Assembly: GCA_020848905.1 (NCBI GenBank)
Contig: JADLHG010000050.1
Location: 1-62,951 of the forward strand
Direction: 5' to 3'
Origin: Deltaproteobacteria bacterium
GTDB lineage: Bacteria > Myxococcota_A > Polyangia > GCA-2747355 > JADLHG01
Length of the DNA: 62,951 nucleotides
Numbering within the stretch: position 1 is the first letter of the stretch; each line of letters opens with the position of its first letter. A program made the translations under genes and the position numbers. This document shows positions 51,978-61,727 of this stretch, one piece after another. The notes beneath the pieces were generated by a model. The model was not told the origin of the DNA and searched no databases. It saw nothing but the letters and a program-made list of their open reading frames with translations.

Positions 51978-52397
51978 CTACTCGCCGATCACCTTGACCA
52001 GGACGCGCTTCGCCCGCCGCCCGTCGAACTCCCCGTAGAAGATCTGCTCCCAGGGACCGAAGTCCAGCCTCCCCTGCGTGATGGCCACCACCACCTCGCG
52101 TCCCATCACCTGCCGCTTCAGGTGCGCGTCAGCGTTGTCCTCGCCAGTGCGGTTGTGCAGGTACTGCTCGGTGGGCGCGTGCGGCGCGAGCTTCTCGAGC
52201 CAGACCTGGTAGTCCCGGTGCAGCCCCGACTCGTCGTCGTTGATGAAGACGCTGGCGGTGATGTGCATGGCGTTGACCAGGCACAGCCCCTCCTGCACCC
52301 CCGACTCGGTCACCGCCTGCTCGACCTCGTGCGTGATGTTGACGAAGCCCAGGCGCGCGGGCACGTTGAAGGTCAGGTGACGCGTGAGTGATTTCAT
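51978..52397 (-). CDS. yjbQ: YjbQ family protein (UPF0047)
   Basis: A 139-residue protein of the YjbQ/UPF0047 family. Conserved motifs are [39 protein letters not shown] and [15 protein letters not shown]. The family forms a trimer and is annotated as a secondary thiamine-phosphate synthase on the basis of weak activity. Start ATG 52397 has AAGGATG before it. The 143 bases to the next upstream gene end hold nothing I can support. Confidence 0.9.
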   Translation of the reverse strand: MKSLTRHLTFNVPARLGFVNITHEVEQAVTESGVQEGLCLVNAMHITASVFINDDESGLHRDYQVWLEKLAPHAPTEQYLHNRTGEDNADAHLKRQVMGREVVVAITQGRLDFGPWEQIFYGEFDGRRAKRVLVKVIGE

Positions 52398-52447
52398 CCT
52401 TCGCCCTCCAGCCGTAGCGCGCCGACGGTAGACCGAGCCGTCTCGTC

Positions 52448-54997
52448 GTGGCAACCACGCACGCGCCCCTTCTGCCCCTGCCGATCGATCCGGTCGTCCC
52501 CGAGCTCGTGGCCGCTCTACGGCGCGAGAGCTCCGCCGTGCTCCTGGCGCCCCCCGGCGCAGGCAAGACGACGCGTGTCCCGCCAGCGCTGCTCGAGGCG
52601 GAGCTCTTCCCCGGGCAGCTCCTCGTGCTGCAGCCGCGCCGCGTGGCCGCCCGCGCCATCGCCCGGCGGATCGCCGACGAGCGCGGGTTCGAGCTGGGAC
52701 GCGAGGTCGGCTATCAGGTCCGGTTCGAGCGCTGCCTCTCCCACGACACGCGCCTCCGCGTGGTGACCGAGGGGATCCTCACCCGGATGCTCCAGCAGGA
52801 CCCGCTCCTCGAGGGGGTCGGGGGGGTGATTCTGGACGAGTTCCACGAGCGGAACCTGCACAGCGAGCTCGCGCTGGCGCTGCTGCGCGAGGTTCAAACG
52901 AGCGTTCGGCCGGAGCTGCGGATCGTGGTCATGTCGGCCACGCTCGACCCCGCGCCGGTGGCCGCGTTCCTCGGCGGCTGCCCCGTCCTCGAGGCGGAGG
53001 CGCACAGCCATCCCCTCGAGGTGCAGTACGCGGAGCGCGAGGATCGACGTCCCCTGCCGGTGCGGACTGCCGCCACCGTAGAGCGAGCCCTGCGCGACGA
53101 CCCGAGCGGCGGCCACGTCCTCGCCTTTCTCCCGGGCGTCGGGGAGATCCGCGCCACGCTCCGGGCCCTCGAGGGCCTGCGCGGGGTGGAGGTGCTGCCG
53201 CTGCACGGCACCCTCTCCGCCGAGGAGCAAGACCGCGTGCTCGCGCCCAGCCGCCAGCGCCGCGCGATCCTGGCCACGAACGTGGCCGAGACCTCCCTCA
53301 CCATCGAGGGGGTGACCTCGGTGGTGGACAGCGGCCTCGTGCGGCTCCAGCGGCACGACCCCCGCACGGGGATCGACCAGCTCGTGCTGACCCGCATCAG
53401 CGTGGCCTCCGCCAATCAGCGGGCCGGACGCGCCGGGCGCACCGGTCCCGGGCGGGTCTACCGCCTCTGGACGCGCGCGCAGCAGGTGGGCCTCGCGCCC
53501 TTCACGGTCCCCGAGATCCGTCGCGTGGACCTCGCCCCGACGGTGCTCGAGGTGCGGGCCTGGGGGAGCGACCCGCTCACCTTCGGCTGGTTCGAGGCGC
53601 CGGAGCCGAGCCTTCTCGAGCGGGCGGACCGGCTGCTCGTGCGCCTCGGGGCGCTCGCCGAGGGAGCGCGCACCATCACGGCCGACGGCAAACGCCTCCT
53701 CGGGCTCCCCGTGCATCCGCGCCTCGGGAGACTTCTGCTCGAGGCCCACCGCCGGGGCTGCCTCCGCGAGGGCGCGGGGCTCGCCGCCCTCCTCGCCGAG
53801 CGGGACATCCTGCGGCTCGACCGCGGCCCCTCTTCCGAGAGCGTCCGGGCCTCGGAGCTCCCCACCGGACCCTCGGACCTCCTCCTGCGACTGGAGCTCC
53901 TCTTCGCGGCCACCGAGTCCACCGCCAGCGACCTCGGGCCCACCGGCCTCCCGCTCGACCGTGCGGCCCTGCGCCACGCCCGCCGCGCCGCCGCCCAGCT
54001 CGAGCGGGAAGCCGCGCGAGCCTTCGGTCCGCCGGCCCGCTCCCGGAACTCCGACGACGCTGCGCCGTTGCGGCTGCTTCTTGCGGCCTTCCCCGAGCGC
54101 GTGACCCGCCGCCGGGAGCCCGGCAGTCCGCGGGGCCTGATGGTCGGAGGCCGCGGCGTGGTGCTGGACCCGCGCAGCGTGGTGCGCGAGGCGCCCTTCT
54201 TCCTCTCCATCGCCGTGGACGGCGCGGGCCCGGAGGCGCGCGTGCTCCTGGCCAGTCAGCTGGACCCCGCGTGGCTCTCGCGGCGAGAGGAGGTGGTCTG
54301 CGAGTTCGACGCAGACCGCCAGCAGGTGATCGCGGCGAGGCGGCTCCTGCACGAGGACCTCTGCCTCGAGGAGGCGCGCGCAGCCCCCCCCGCCGAGGCG
54401 GCCGCGGAGCTCCTCGCCACCGAGGCGGCGAAGGAGCTGTCGAAGGCGCTGACCCTCGACGGCGAGACGGGGCAGATCCTCGCCCGCCTGCGCTGCCTCG
54501 CGGCCTGGATGCCCGAGCTCGGGCTCCCCGCCTGCGATGACGACGCGCTCGTAGCTCTCCTGCCGGAGCTCTGCCACGGGCGACGCAGCTTCGCCGACCT
54601 TCGTGCCGTCGAGCTCGGGGCGTGGATCGTGGCGCGCCTCGAGCACGCCCAGCGTCAGGCCCTCGAGCGCCACGCCCCCACGCGGCTCGCCGTGCCGTCG
54701 GGGAGTCAGGTCCGGCTGGACTACGCCCCCGGGCGCGCCCCGGTGCTGGCCGTGCGCCTGCAGGAGCTCTTCGGCCTCGCGGACACCCCACGCATCGCGG
54801 CAGGACGCACCCCGGTGCTCCTGCACCTCCTCAGTCCGGCCGGCCGGCCGGTGCAGGTGACGCAGGATCTGCGGAGCTTCTGGAACACCACCTACCCCGA
54901 GGTGCGCAAGGAGCTGCGAGCCCGCTATCCCAAGCACGCCTGGCCCGAGGACCCCTGGAACGCCCCACCCGAGCGCCGCCCGCGCCGCCGCTCATAG
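52448..54997 (+). CDS. hrpB: ATP-dependent helicase HrpB
   Basis: An 849-residue DEAH-type RNA helicase. Walker [15 protein letters not shown], motif [17 protein letters not shown], motif III MSATLD, motif [21 protein letters not shown] and [19 protein letters not shown]. The HrpB C-terminal domain has the terminal [12 protein letters not shown] motif. Role in RNA metabolism unknown. GTG 52448 is used. Its last 6 bases overlap the convergent aminotransferase gene. Confidence 0.93.
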   Translation: MATTHAPLLPLPIDPVVPELVAALRRESSAVLLAPPGAGKTTRVPPALLEAELFPGQLLVLQPRRVAARAIARRIADERGFELGREVGYQVRFERCLSHDTRLRVVTEGILTRMLQQDPLLEGVGGVILDEFHERNLHSELALALLREVQTSVRPELRIVVMSATLDPAPVAAFLGGCPVLEAEAHSHPLEVQYAEREDRRPLPVRTAATVERALRDDPSGGHVLAFLPGVGEIRATLRALEGLRGVEVLPLHGTLSAEEQDRVLAPSRQRRAILATNVAETSLTIEGVTSVVDSGLVRLQRHDPRTGIDQLVLTRISVASANQRAGRAGRTGPGRVYRLWTRAQQVGLAPFTVPEIRRVDLAPTVLEVRAWGSDPLTFGWFEAPEPSLLERADRLLVRLGALAEGARTITADGKRLLGLPVHPRLGRLLLEAHRRGCLREGAGLAALLAERDILRLDRGPSSESVRASELPTGPSDLLLRLELLFAATESTASDLGPTGLPLDRAALRHARRAAAQLEREAARAFGPPARSRNSDDAAPLRLLLAAFPERVTRRREPGSPRGLMVGGRGVVLDPRSVVREAPFFLSIAVDGAGPEARVLLASQLDPAWLSRREEVVCEFDADRQQVIAARRLLHEDLCLEEARAAPPAEAAAELLATEAAKELSKALTLDGETGQILARLRCLAAWMPELGLPACDDDALVALLPELCHGRRSFADLRAVELGAWIVARLEHAQRQALERHAPTRLAVPSGSQVRLDYAPGRAPVLAVRLQELFGLADTPRIAAGRTPVLLHLLSPAGRPVQVTQDLRSFWNTTYPEVRKELRARYPKHAWPEDPWNAPPERRPRRRS

Positions 54998-56167
54998 CGC
55001 ACACGCACGCCTCAGCACCCTCTCGACCGCGTCGCCGAAGCAGCGCGGGTCGGGCAGCAGGCTCAGCACGAGATAGGCTTCATGGGCGAAGTCGAAGAAG
55101 TACCCCGGGTGCACCACGACGCCCTCCTGCTCGACCAGCTCCAGCGCCAGCCCCTCCTCGCTCCGCAGGGCCGGCACGCGCACCACGGCCGTCCAGCCCC
55201 CCTCCGGCCGGTAGAGCGTGCAGGCGGGGTGGCGACCCACCGCCGCGACCAGCCGAGCCAGGTTTCCGCTGATGCGTTCTAGAATCTCGACACGGATATC
55301 GGCTCCGAGCTCGAGCAGCCGCGGGGCCACGAGCTGCACCGGGGTCCCTACCGAGAGATAGCTGTCGCAGATCACCTCCAGCCGGCGCGCGGCCTCGTCC
55401 CGCAGCCCCGCCGGTCCGCCGAGCGCGATCCACCCGAGCTTCATCTGGGGGAGCCCGCAGGACTTCGAGAGTCCCCCCAGGCTGAAAGCGAGCGCGCGCT
55501 CTTGATCGAGCACCGACGGAGCCGGACTACCCTCGTGAAGCGGGTAGTCCGCGAAGACCTCGTCCCCGACGAGCGCCAGGGGCTCGCCTCCCGGGGCTCC
55601 TCGCGCGCAGAGCTCCGCCAGCCCGGCGAGCTCGGCCGGCTCGCAGCACGAGCCGGTGGGGTTATTGGGGCTCACGAGCAGGAGGGCGCGAGTACGACGG
55701 TTCACCGCGCGGCGGAGCTCGTCCAGCTCCGCCGCCCAGCGCCCGTGATAGTGCAGGCGGTACGGCCGCGCCACGACCCCTTCGAGCCGCGTCAGGTGCT
55801 CGAAGAGCGGGTAGCTCGGCTGCGGAACCAGCACCTCGTCGCCCGGCGCGCAGAGCAGCTTGAAGAGAAAGCCGTAGGCCTCGCTCGTGCTCGCGGTGAG
55901 AAAGAGCCGCTCGGGCTCCAGCCTTCCGTCGGAGACCGCGGCGATGGCCTCGCGGGCCGAGAGCAGCCCGCGGGGATCCGGGGCGTAGCGCGCCAGCTCC
56001 ACCGACGCGAAGGCCTCGGCGAGCGCTCGCTCGGGGTAGTGAAGCCCGACCCGCGTGGGGTTCGACTCGGTGAGGTCGATGAGGGGCAACCCGCTTCGCC
56101 GGCGCGCGGCGAGGGCCTGCGCGAGCGCGTTCTCCGTCAAGGACTCTGGCAGCCGACTCGAAAACAT
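54992..56167 (-). CDS. PLP-dependent aminotransferase, class I/II
   Basis: A 391-residue fold-type I aminotransferase. PLP lysine K235 in SLGGLSKSCGLPQMKLGW, substrate loop SPNNPTG (166-172) and Asp/Tyr in LVGDEVFADYPL. It resembles aspartate/alanine aminotransferases; substrate not determinable. ATG 56167, 71 bases upstream of the divergent PPK2 gene. The unusual stretch CCEPAELAG follows SPNNPTG. Confidence 0.87.
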   Translation of the reverse strand: MFSSRLPESLTENALAQALAARRRSGLPLIDLTESNPTRVGLHYPERALAEAFASVELARYAPDPRGLLSAREAIAAVSDGRLEPERLFLTASTSEAYGFLFKLLCAPGDEVLVPQPSYPLFEHLTRLEGVVARPYRLHYHGRWAAELDELRRAVNRRTRALLLVSPNNPTGSCCEPAELAGLAELCARGAPGGEPLALVGDEVFADYPLHEGSPAPSVLDQERALAFSLGGLSKSCGLPQMKLGWIALGGPAGLRDEAARRLEVICDSYLSVGTPVQLVAPRLLELGADIRVEILERISGNLARLVAAVGRHPACTLYRPEGGWTAVVRVPALRSEEGLALELVEQEGVVVHPGYFFDFAHEAYLVLSLLPDPRCFGDAVERVLRRACAL

Positions 56168-56238
56168 GGATGCGCTGTCGATGCTACCATCGCCCCGACG
56201 CTTGCGGCGAAGGGCCGGATAAGGAGAGCCACCCCCCA

Positions 56239-57135
56239 ATGAAACACTACCGTTTCGACCGACCGGGCCAGACCGTCGACCTCGGACGCCTTCCCACCCG
56301 TCCGCCGAAGAATTTCCGGCGCGAGGATGCGGAGAAGGCGCTCGCCCCTCTCGGTGAGGAGCTCTTCTCCCTGCAAGAGCTCCTCTGGGGGGCCCGCACG
56401 CACGCGGTCCTCCTCGTGCTGCAGGGCCGCGACACCGCCGGCAAGGATGGAGTGATCAAGAACGTCGTCGGATACCTGAATCCGCGCGGCGTCTCGGTGA
56501 CGAGCTTCGGCGTCCCGACCGAGGAGGAACGGGAGCACGACTTCCTCTGGCGCGTCCGGCCCCACGCCCCGCGGCACGGCACCTTCTCCATCTTCAACCG
56601 CTCGCACTACGAGGACGTGCTGGTCGTGCGCGTCCACGACCTGGTCCCGAAGGAGGTCTGGTCGCGCCGCTACGAGCAGATCGACGCCTTCGAACAGACC
56701 CTCGCCGCGCACCGGACGATCGTGCTGAAGGTCTACCTGCACATCAGCGCCGAGGAGCAGCAGGAGCGACTGCTCGAGCGCGAGGCGGACCCCAAGGCGG
56801 CCTGGAAGCTGAGCGTGGGGGACTGGCGTGAACGGGAGCACTGGAAGGCCTACACCCGAGCCTACGAGGAGGCCCTCTCCCGCTGCGCGAGCCCCGAGGC
56901 CCCGTGGCTGGTCGTCCCGGCCGACAAGAAGTGGTACCGCAACTGGGTCGTGGCGGACGCTCTCTGCGCCGCGCTGCGCCCCTACCGGAAGGAGTGGCAG
57001 GCCCGCCTGGATACGCAAGGGGCCCAGCGCCACGCCGAGCTCGAGGCGTACCGTACGGCCTCGCGGTCCGGCCGGTCGCCAAAGCCGGGCGACAAAGCAC
57101 CGCGCCGAGGGAAGGGAGGCAGCGCCAAGCCGTAG
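56239..57135 (+). CDS. ppk2: Polyphosphate kinase 2 family protein (PPK2)
   Basis: A 298-residue PPK2, which phosphorylates nucleotides from polyphosphate. Walker A LQGRDTAGKDG (61-71), Walker B-like DxF in EHDFLWRVRPHAP with FNRSHYEDVLVVRVH, lid module WKLSVGDWRERE, and PADKKWYRNWVVADAL. The length and DxxAGK Asp fit class I/III (NDP or AMP/NMP kinases). Start ATG 56239 with AAGGAGA 12 bases upstream. Its C-terminal 30 residues are a Lys/Arg/Gly-rich tail. Confidence 0.92.
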   Translation: MKHYRFDRPGQTVDLGRLPTRPPKNFRREDAEKALAPLGEELFSLQELLWGARTHAVLLVLQGRDTAGKDGVIKNVVGYLNPRGVSVTSFGVPTEEEREHDFLWRVRPHAPRHGTFSIFNRSHYEDVLVVRVHDLVPKEVWSRRYEQIDAFEQTLAAHRTIVLKVYLHISAEEQQERLLEREADPKAAWKLSVGDWREREHWKAYTRAYEEALSRCASPEAPWLVVPADKKWYRNWVVADALCAALRPYRKEWQARLDTQGAQRHAELEAYRTASRSGRSPKPGDKAPRRGKGGSAKP

Positions 57136-57168
57136 ATCAGCCACGTTGCCCTGAAGTAGTGTTCGCCC

Positions 57169-58107
57169 ATGCACCGTCGCCGCTACCGCATCCTGACCGT
57201 CCTTCTCGGCGCCCTCGCGCTCTCCGGCGCCGCGTGCTCGACGGGGCGCAGCCGCCCCTCCCCCGACGGTACGAGCGCCACCGACGGCGGGCCGCCAGCA
57301 GACGGCACCCTCGACGACGGCGGGACCTCTGACGGTGCAGACGACGCCGCGTCCGGGGACGACGGGGGCGGACGACGCGACGGAGGCGCTTCCGACGGCC
57401 GCCCCGCCACCGACGGCGCGGTGGCCGACGCGAAACCCCGGACCGACGGCCCCCGCACGGACCGGGGGCTCCCCGGCGACGCCCGCCCGCGCGACAGCCG
57501 GGTCCCCGACGCGCGGGTACCCGACGCCCGCCGACCCGACGCCCGGCTGCCCGCCGACAGCGGCGCCGGCGGTCCCCTCGTCGCCCCGTTCACCCTGGAC
57601 TTCGAGGCCGGTGGCGGCGGCCTCACCGCGACCCGCGACTGGCAATGGGGCGTGCTGCGCTTCGCGAAGGGAACGGGGTGCTCGGCGAGCGCCACCCCGC
57701 CGCCCGCGCCGCACTCGGGCACGCATTGCTGGGGGACGGTGCTCAACGACTGCCACAACCCCATCGCGAACGCCGCCAATACCTGCAGCAACACCGACCC
57801 GAACGACGACAGCGTCCTGGCCCTGAAGGTCGCGATCCCGAGCTCCTTCACCACGGCGACGCTGGCCTACTGGGAGTGGTACGACGTCTTCTTGCCGTAC
57901 GACTGGACCGAGCTGCGGATCGACGGGAAGGTGGTGACCCAACGCTGCACCGGGGACTACGTCACGCCCACGGCCTGGGTGCGACGCACGGTCGACCTCG
58001 CCGCCTATCGCGGCAAGACGATCACCATCGCCTTCCACTTCATGGCCACGGCCTCGGTCAACTACGCCGGATGGTACCTGGACGACGTCTCGGTGACGGG
58101 TCCCTGA
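57169..58107 (+). CDS. Lipoprotein with Asp/Gly-rich linker and C-terminal beta domain
   Basis: A 312-residue lipoprotein (signal MHRRRYRILTVLLGALALSG, lipobox GAAC). A low-complexity linker of about 110 residues in Asp, Gly, Ala, Pro and Arg (units such as PDARVPDARRPDARLPAD) is followed by a 165-residue all-beta domain, LDFEAGGGGLTATRDWQWG, containing CSNTDPNDDSVLALK. It ends in a strand pair AWVRRTVDLAAYRGKT.ITIAFHF and WYLDDVSV, resembling MAM/immune-inhibitor-A-type or CBM-like domains. Function unknown. Closest to the other linker lipoproteins here. Confidence 0.8.
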   Translation: MHRRRYRILTVLLGALALSGAACSTGRSRPSPDGTSATDGGPPADGTLDDGGTSDGADDAASGDDGGGRRDGGASDGRPATDGAVADAKPRTDGPRTDRGLPGDARPRDSRVPDARVPDARRPDARLPADSGAGGPLVAPFTLDFEAGGGGLTATRDWQWGVLRFAKGTGCSASATPPPAPHSGTHCWGTVLNDCHNPIANAANTCSNTDPNDDSVLALKVAIPSSFTTATLAYWEWYDVFLPYDWTELRIDGKVVTQRCTGDYVTPTAWVRRTVDLAAYRGKTITIAFHFMATASVNYAGWYLDDVSVTGP

Positions 58108-58123
58108 CCGCGCGTAAGGGCCC

Positions 58124-59848
58124 TCACTCCCCGCTCCAGTAGCGCACCGGCCCCGTATCCATGTGCACGAAGTGCGAGTCGGCGTAGAAACCGACGCCGC
58201 CCCCTTTGAGCGTCTTCACGAAGGCGTGGAGCGCGTTGATCGTCACCCCCTCGAGGCGGAAGTCCATCGCCTGCCCCGTCATGTGCCGGCTCTCCTTGGC
58301 CACCTGCTTGCTCTGCCGGGTGCGCAGCGCGTTGAAGGCGGGGGAGCGGAAGCCGCTGATGAGGAGGATCTCGCGGTCGCGGCCGAAGCGTTCCGCTACC
58401 CGGTCGAGGAGTCGCACCAGCTTCGGATCGGGGGTCCGCTCGGTGTCGTCGGCGCCGCTGCGCAGGAAGGTGGCCAGCCGCCGCGAGGCCTCGGCCCCCA
58501 CGCGCCCGTTCGCGTCGAGAAGCCGCACGCGCAGGCGCTCGCCCGTGGTGTGGTTGCGCAGGGTGACCTCCCCCTCCCCCGGGGGAGGCAGGCGCGCGGC
58601 GATCTGCGGCACGGGGAGCGGCACGGGCCAGAGGCGCAGCGTTCCGTCGGAGCTCGCGGTCAGGACGGTGCGCCCCGACCCATCGAAGGCCACCGAGGTG
58701 ACCTGATACCGGTGGCCGACGAGCGAGTAGCGGCCGACCCCTCGGTCCACGTCCCAGACCACCACCGTCTTGTCCAGACTCGCGGAGGCCAGCAGCTCTC
58801 CCTTCGGGTGGAAGGCGAGGTCCGTGAGGCGCACGGCGTGGCCCCGGAGCTCCTTGAGCAGGGTCCCTCGCTCCACGTCCCAGAGTCGGACCCGGCGGTC
58901 GAAGCTCCCCGAAGCCAGCCGCCGCCCGTCGGGACTGAAGGCCAGCGCGCTGACCCACAGGTCGTGGCCCGCGAGCGTGCGGACGAGACGCCCCTCGCGG
59001 AGCGACCAGAGGCGAAGCTTCCCGTCGTGGCCGCCGCTCGCCAGGAGCCCGCGCGCAGGCGAGACGGCCAAAGCCCGGACCCAGCCCGCGTGCCCCTGGA
59101 GCCGCCTCACCGCTCCGTCGCCGAGGGAATGCAGCTCGACCTCCGCGTCCTCTACGGCCACCGCCACGAGCCCCGAAGCCACGGCCAGCGCCCGCACCGG
59201 TCGCCCTCCCCGGCGCACGACCCGCCCCGACGCGGGGTCGCCCGGGACCCAGAGCCAGACCGTCCCGTCGGCGCCGCCGCTCACGACCCGCGTCGGGTCC
59301 ACGAAGCGCAGGTCCCGCACCTCGCCGCGATGCGCGCGCCGTTCGGCCACGAGGCGGTCGGTGGCCAGGTCGTAGAGGCGCAGGGTCCCCTCGCGGTCCC
59401 CCACCGCGGCATGACGTCCGTCGGGGGCCAGCGCCGCGCGCCCGACGAGGACCGGCTCGGGCAAGGGGATGGTCACCACGCGCGTCGCCCACGCGGCGAC
59501 CGGAGCCGCCTCCGCGCGCGCCGGCGCACGAGCGGGCGACGCGGGCCGCAGGTTTCCCCGGGGTCGCGCGGGCTCGCGCCCCCAGCGCAGCGCCAACCAG
59601 AGCCCGGCTACCAGAGTTCCGCCGAAGAGGAGCGCCACGACCGCCGCGCGCCCCATTCCACGCCTCGCCGCTCGGACCTCGGTGCTGGCGACGGGGAGCA
59701 CCTCCCGCAGGACGGCGTCGCGCGCCCGCACGGCCCGCTCCCGCTCGGCCTCCGCCCGCGCCAGCTCGGCGGATAGCTCCGCGACGCGTCGCTCCAGCGC
59801 GACCACGCGGGACTCGTCGGGGGGCGAGACGGCGGGGGTTTTGTCCAT
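58124..59848 (-). CDS. WD40-repeat/M15 (DUF882) peptidase fusion, membrane-anchored
   Basis: A 574-residue protein. Residues 15-50 are a coiled coil (Glu/Arg/Ala), 67-88 a membrane segment and 90-130 a Pro/Ala linker. Residues 135-410 are six to seven WD40 repeats (H-x-G, then SPDGRRLASGSFDRRVRLWD and similar). Residues 425-574 are a DUF882/peptidase M15A-like domain with SGFRSPAFN, SRHMTGQAMDF (H522, D529) and HFVHMDTG (H562, D564) as zinc ligands. The last part resembles periplasmic murein L,D/D,D-carboxypeptidases such as YcbK. The propeller would therefore be periplasmic. I know of no standard protein with this arrangement; see findings. Confidence 0.85.
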   Translation of the reverse strand: MDKTPAVSPPDESRVVALERRVAELSAELARAEAERERAVRARDAVLREVLPVASTEVRAARRGMGRAAVVALLFGGTLVAGLWLALRWGREPARPRGNLRPASPARAPARAEAAPVAAWATRVVTIPLPEPVLVGRAALAPDGRHAAVGDREGTLRLYDLATDRLVAERRAHRGEVRDLRFVDPTRVVSGGADGTVWLWVPGDPASGRVVRRGGRPVRALAVASGLVAVAVEDAEVELHSLGDGAVRRLQGHAGWVRALAVSPARGLLASGGHDGKLRLWSLREGRLVRTLAGHDLWVSALAFSPDGRRLASGSFDRRVRLWDVERGTLLKELRGHAVRLTDLAFHPKGELLASASLDKTVVVWDVDRGVGRYSLVGHRYQVTSVAFDGSGRTVLTASSDGTLRLWPVPLPVPQIAARLPPPGEGEVTLRNHTTGERLRVRLLDANGRVGAEASRRLATFLRSGADDTERTPDPKLVRLLDRVAERFGRDREILLISGFRSPAFNALRTRQSKQVAKESRHMTGQAMDFRLEGVTINALHAFVKTLKGGGVGFYADSHFVHMDTGPVRYWSGE

Positions 59849-59874
59849 CGGTTCTTCGCCGACAGGATGCTAAC

Positions 59875-60681
59875 ATGAGGGTGAGCTCGCGACAGGGCTC
59901 GCAAGACCACCGCATGTCCGACGACTCCTTCGACATCGACGTCATCTCGCAGGTCATCAGCCGCAGGTCGAGGCAGGACCTGCCGGCCGTGCGCGCCCCC
60001 GACCGCCCGCCCGAGGACCTGACCATCCCGGTGGTGGTGGAGCTGCGGTCGGACACCACCGACGAGCTCGACACCTCGGTCCTCGTGGTGGACACCACGA
60101 CGAACCTGGAGCAGCTCGCCTATCGCTGCGCGGAGGGGCGCTACCTCCGCTGCCGCATGGGGGTCCTCGGCGTGGGCTACGCCGTCGAACAGCTCTTCGG
60201 CGAGCTCCGCCATCGCCTCGAGCATAGCCAGGACCCGTTGCAGCCGGCACTGCGGCTCTTCGTGCGTTACGAGGTGGCGCTCTTCGGCGGCGAGCCGAGG
60301 CCGGGCGGGGTGAGCCGCGACGACGCCGAGCACCTCGCCGATCGCCTCGCCCTCTACGAACCGAGCGTCCTCGTCGTGGTGAACGCCGGCCAGGTGCGGA
60401 ACAAGTTCTCGACGAAGAACGCCCAGCAGCTCGCGCTTCTCACCCAGTGCATCAACCACGGGGCGCTCCGCGCGCACCAGCGCCCGTACGCCCTGGTCTT
60501 CGTCACCGACGAGCCGATCCCGGACCCGGTCTTCACCGCGTACCAGCGCATCTGCCAGGCGCTCGGCACCCCACCGGCTCTCATGCAGTTCTTGCCGCGC
60601 GACGTCGAGGACATCATCCAGTACGCGCGCTTCGAGTTCGACCAGTACGCCACGCACCACCTGGACGTGCGCACCAGGTAG
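59875..60681 (+). CDS. Hypothetical cytoplasmic protein
   Basis: A 268-residue protein (or 255 from ATG 59914; 59875 is used as the first ATG, neither has a strong ribosome site). It has alternating strands and helices with VLVVDTTTNLEQLAYRC, then SVLVVVNAGQVRNKFSTKNAQ and YALVFVTDEPIPDPVF, as in a Rossmann-like fold. No signal peptide, no membrane segment. I recognise no family. It is divergent from the WD40-peptidase gene with only 26 bases between starts, so a shared control region is likely. Confidence 0.7.
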   Translation: MRVSSRQGSQDHRMSDDSFDIDVISQVISRRSRQDLPAVRAPDRPPEDLTIPVVVELRSDTTDELDTSVLVVDTTTNLEQLAYRCAEGRYLRCRMGVLGVGYAVEQLFGELRHRLEHSQDPLQPALRLFVRYEVALFGGEPRPGGVSRDDAEHLADRLALYEPSVLVVVNAGQVRNKFSTKNAQQLALLTQCINHGALRAHQRPYALVFVTDEPIPDPVFTAYQRICQALGTPPALMQFLPRDVEDIIQYARFEFDQYATHHLDVRTR

Positions 60682-60710
60682 GGGAGCGCGTCAGCTCGTA
60701 GGGTCCCGCC

Positions 60711-61583
60711 TCAGATCTCGTAGTCCGCCGTCGCGCCGAGGCGCCCGCGCTGGACGCGCATCAGGTGATCCACGGCTACGAACTCGCCGTCCGCGAGCTC
60801 CTGCCACACGTGGCCCGTGTCGCTCAACCTCTCCGACGCCACGATCAGATGCTTCACGATCCCGTCACGCGGCGGCTGCTCGCAGCGCGTCGCGTCGAAG
60901 GCGTGGCAGCTCTCCCGGTCCGGGCAGTGCGTCTTGTAGGTCGAGAAGAAGAGCTCCCTCCGGTGGCGGTAGCCGACCATCACGCTGCCGTTCGTGAGGA
61001 GCACCGTGAGCCGGCAGTCGCCGTCCCTCCCGTAGCGGCGGCAGATCTCGAGCACCGTCTCCACCGTCTCGGAGAGCGCGGCCAGTGCGCGCCCCGCGTC
61101 GACTCCCAGGTCCTGGATGTCGTCCACCTGCCGCGCGAGCCGCGAGAGAAAGAGGTGGAAGAGCACCTCGCTGTCGGTGCGTCCGAGGATCCCGCCGCGG
61201 AAACGCTCGTCGACCGCGTTCATGATCTCTCGCCGTAGCTCGGCGTCGCGGCCGAAGCCGGCGATCTCGCCGTTGTGGGCCAGGATCCACGCGCCGTGCT
61301 GGAAGGGATGGCAATTGAGCACGCTCACCTCTCCGACCGTCGCCTGGCGGATGTGCGCCACGAAGGTGCGCGTGGCCACCACTGCCGAGAGATCGGCGAA
61401 GAGCCCGTCGGTGAGCGCCTGCTGGTCGTTGCGAATCAGGTGCGGGAAGCGGCCGATGTAGTACGCAAGCCCCCAGCCATCGCGGTGCCGCTCGCTCTGG
61501 CGAGCGAGCGCGTTCTCCGCGTCCACCAGCGAGCGGTGAACCCGGCTCGTGACCGAGGACCTGAACCCGTAGAGCCTGCACAT
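60711..61583 (-). CDS. Class II glutamine amidotransferase
   Basis: A 290-residue Ntn-type amidotransferase resembling YafJ/EgtC-like proteins. The nucleophile is Cys2 of MCRLYGFRSS. Other motifs are HRDGWGLAYYIG, VAHIRQATVGEVSVLNCHPF, WILAHNGEIAGFG and GRTDSEVLFHLFL. It hydrolyses glutamine or a gamma-glutamyl amide; substrate unknown. Start ATG 61583 is required so that Cys2 becomes the N-terminus. A GATACT -10-like box lies just upstream. Confidence 0.9.
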   Translation of the reverse strand: MCRLYGFRSSVTSRVHRSLVDAENALARQSERHRDGWGLAYYIGRFPHLIRNDQQALTDGLFADLSAVVATRTFVAHIRQATVGEVSVLNCHPFQHGAWILAHNGEIAGFGRDAELRREIMNAVDERFRGGILGRTDSEVLFHLFLSRLARQVDDIQDLGVDAGRALAALSETVETVLEICRRYGRDGDCRLTVLLTNGSVMVGYRHRRELFFSTYKTHCPDRESCHAFDATRCEQPPRDGIVKHLIVASERLSDTGHVWQELADGEFVAVDHLMRVQRGRLGATADYEI

Positions 61584-61589
61584 GCCTCG

Positions 61590-61617
61590 AGTATCGCTGC
61601 CCCTGTCCGCAGTGCAA
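61590..61617 (-). promoter_or_regulatory. Weak promoter-like sequence upstream of the amidotransferase
   Basis: Minus strand: TTGCAC (61617-61612), 16 bases, GATACT (61595-61590). The -10 box fits 5 of 6 bases, the -35 only 3 of 6. The predicted transcript would start within a few bases of the ATG, so translation may be leaderless. Confidence 0.3.
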
Positions 61618-61727
61618 GGAAAGGCCCGACGAAAGGGATCCCCCGGAGACACACCGACCTGCCACTACATCTTCCAGGTCCCGAGCCAAGGCGCAGGAAG
61701 CCCGCGTGGGACGGACCGATCCGCGCT

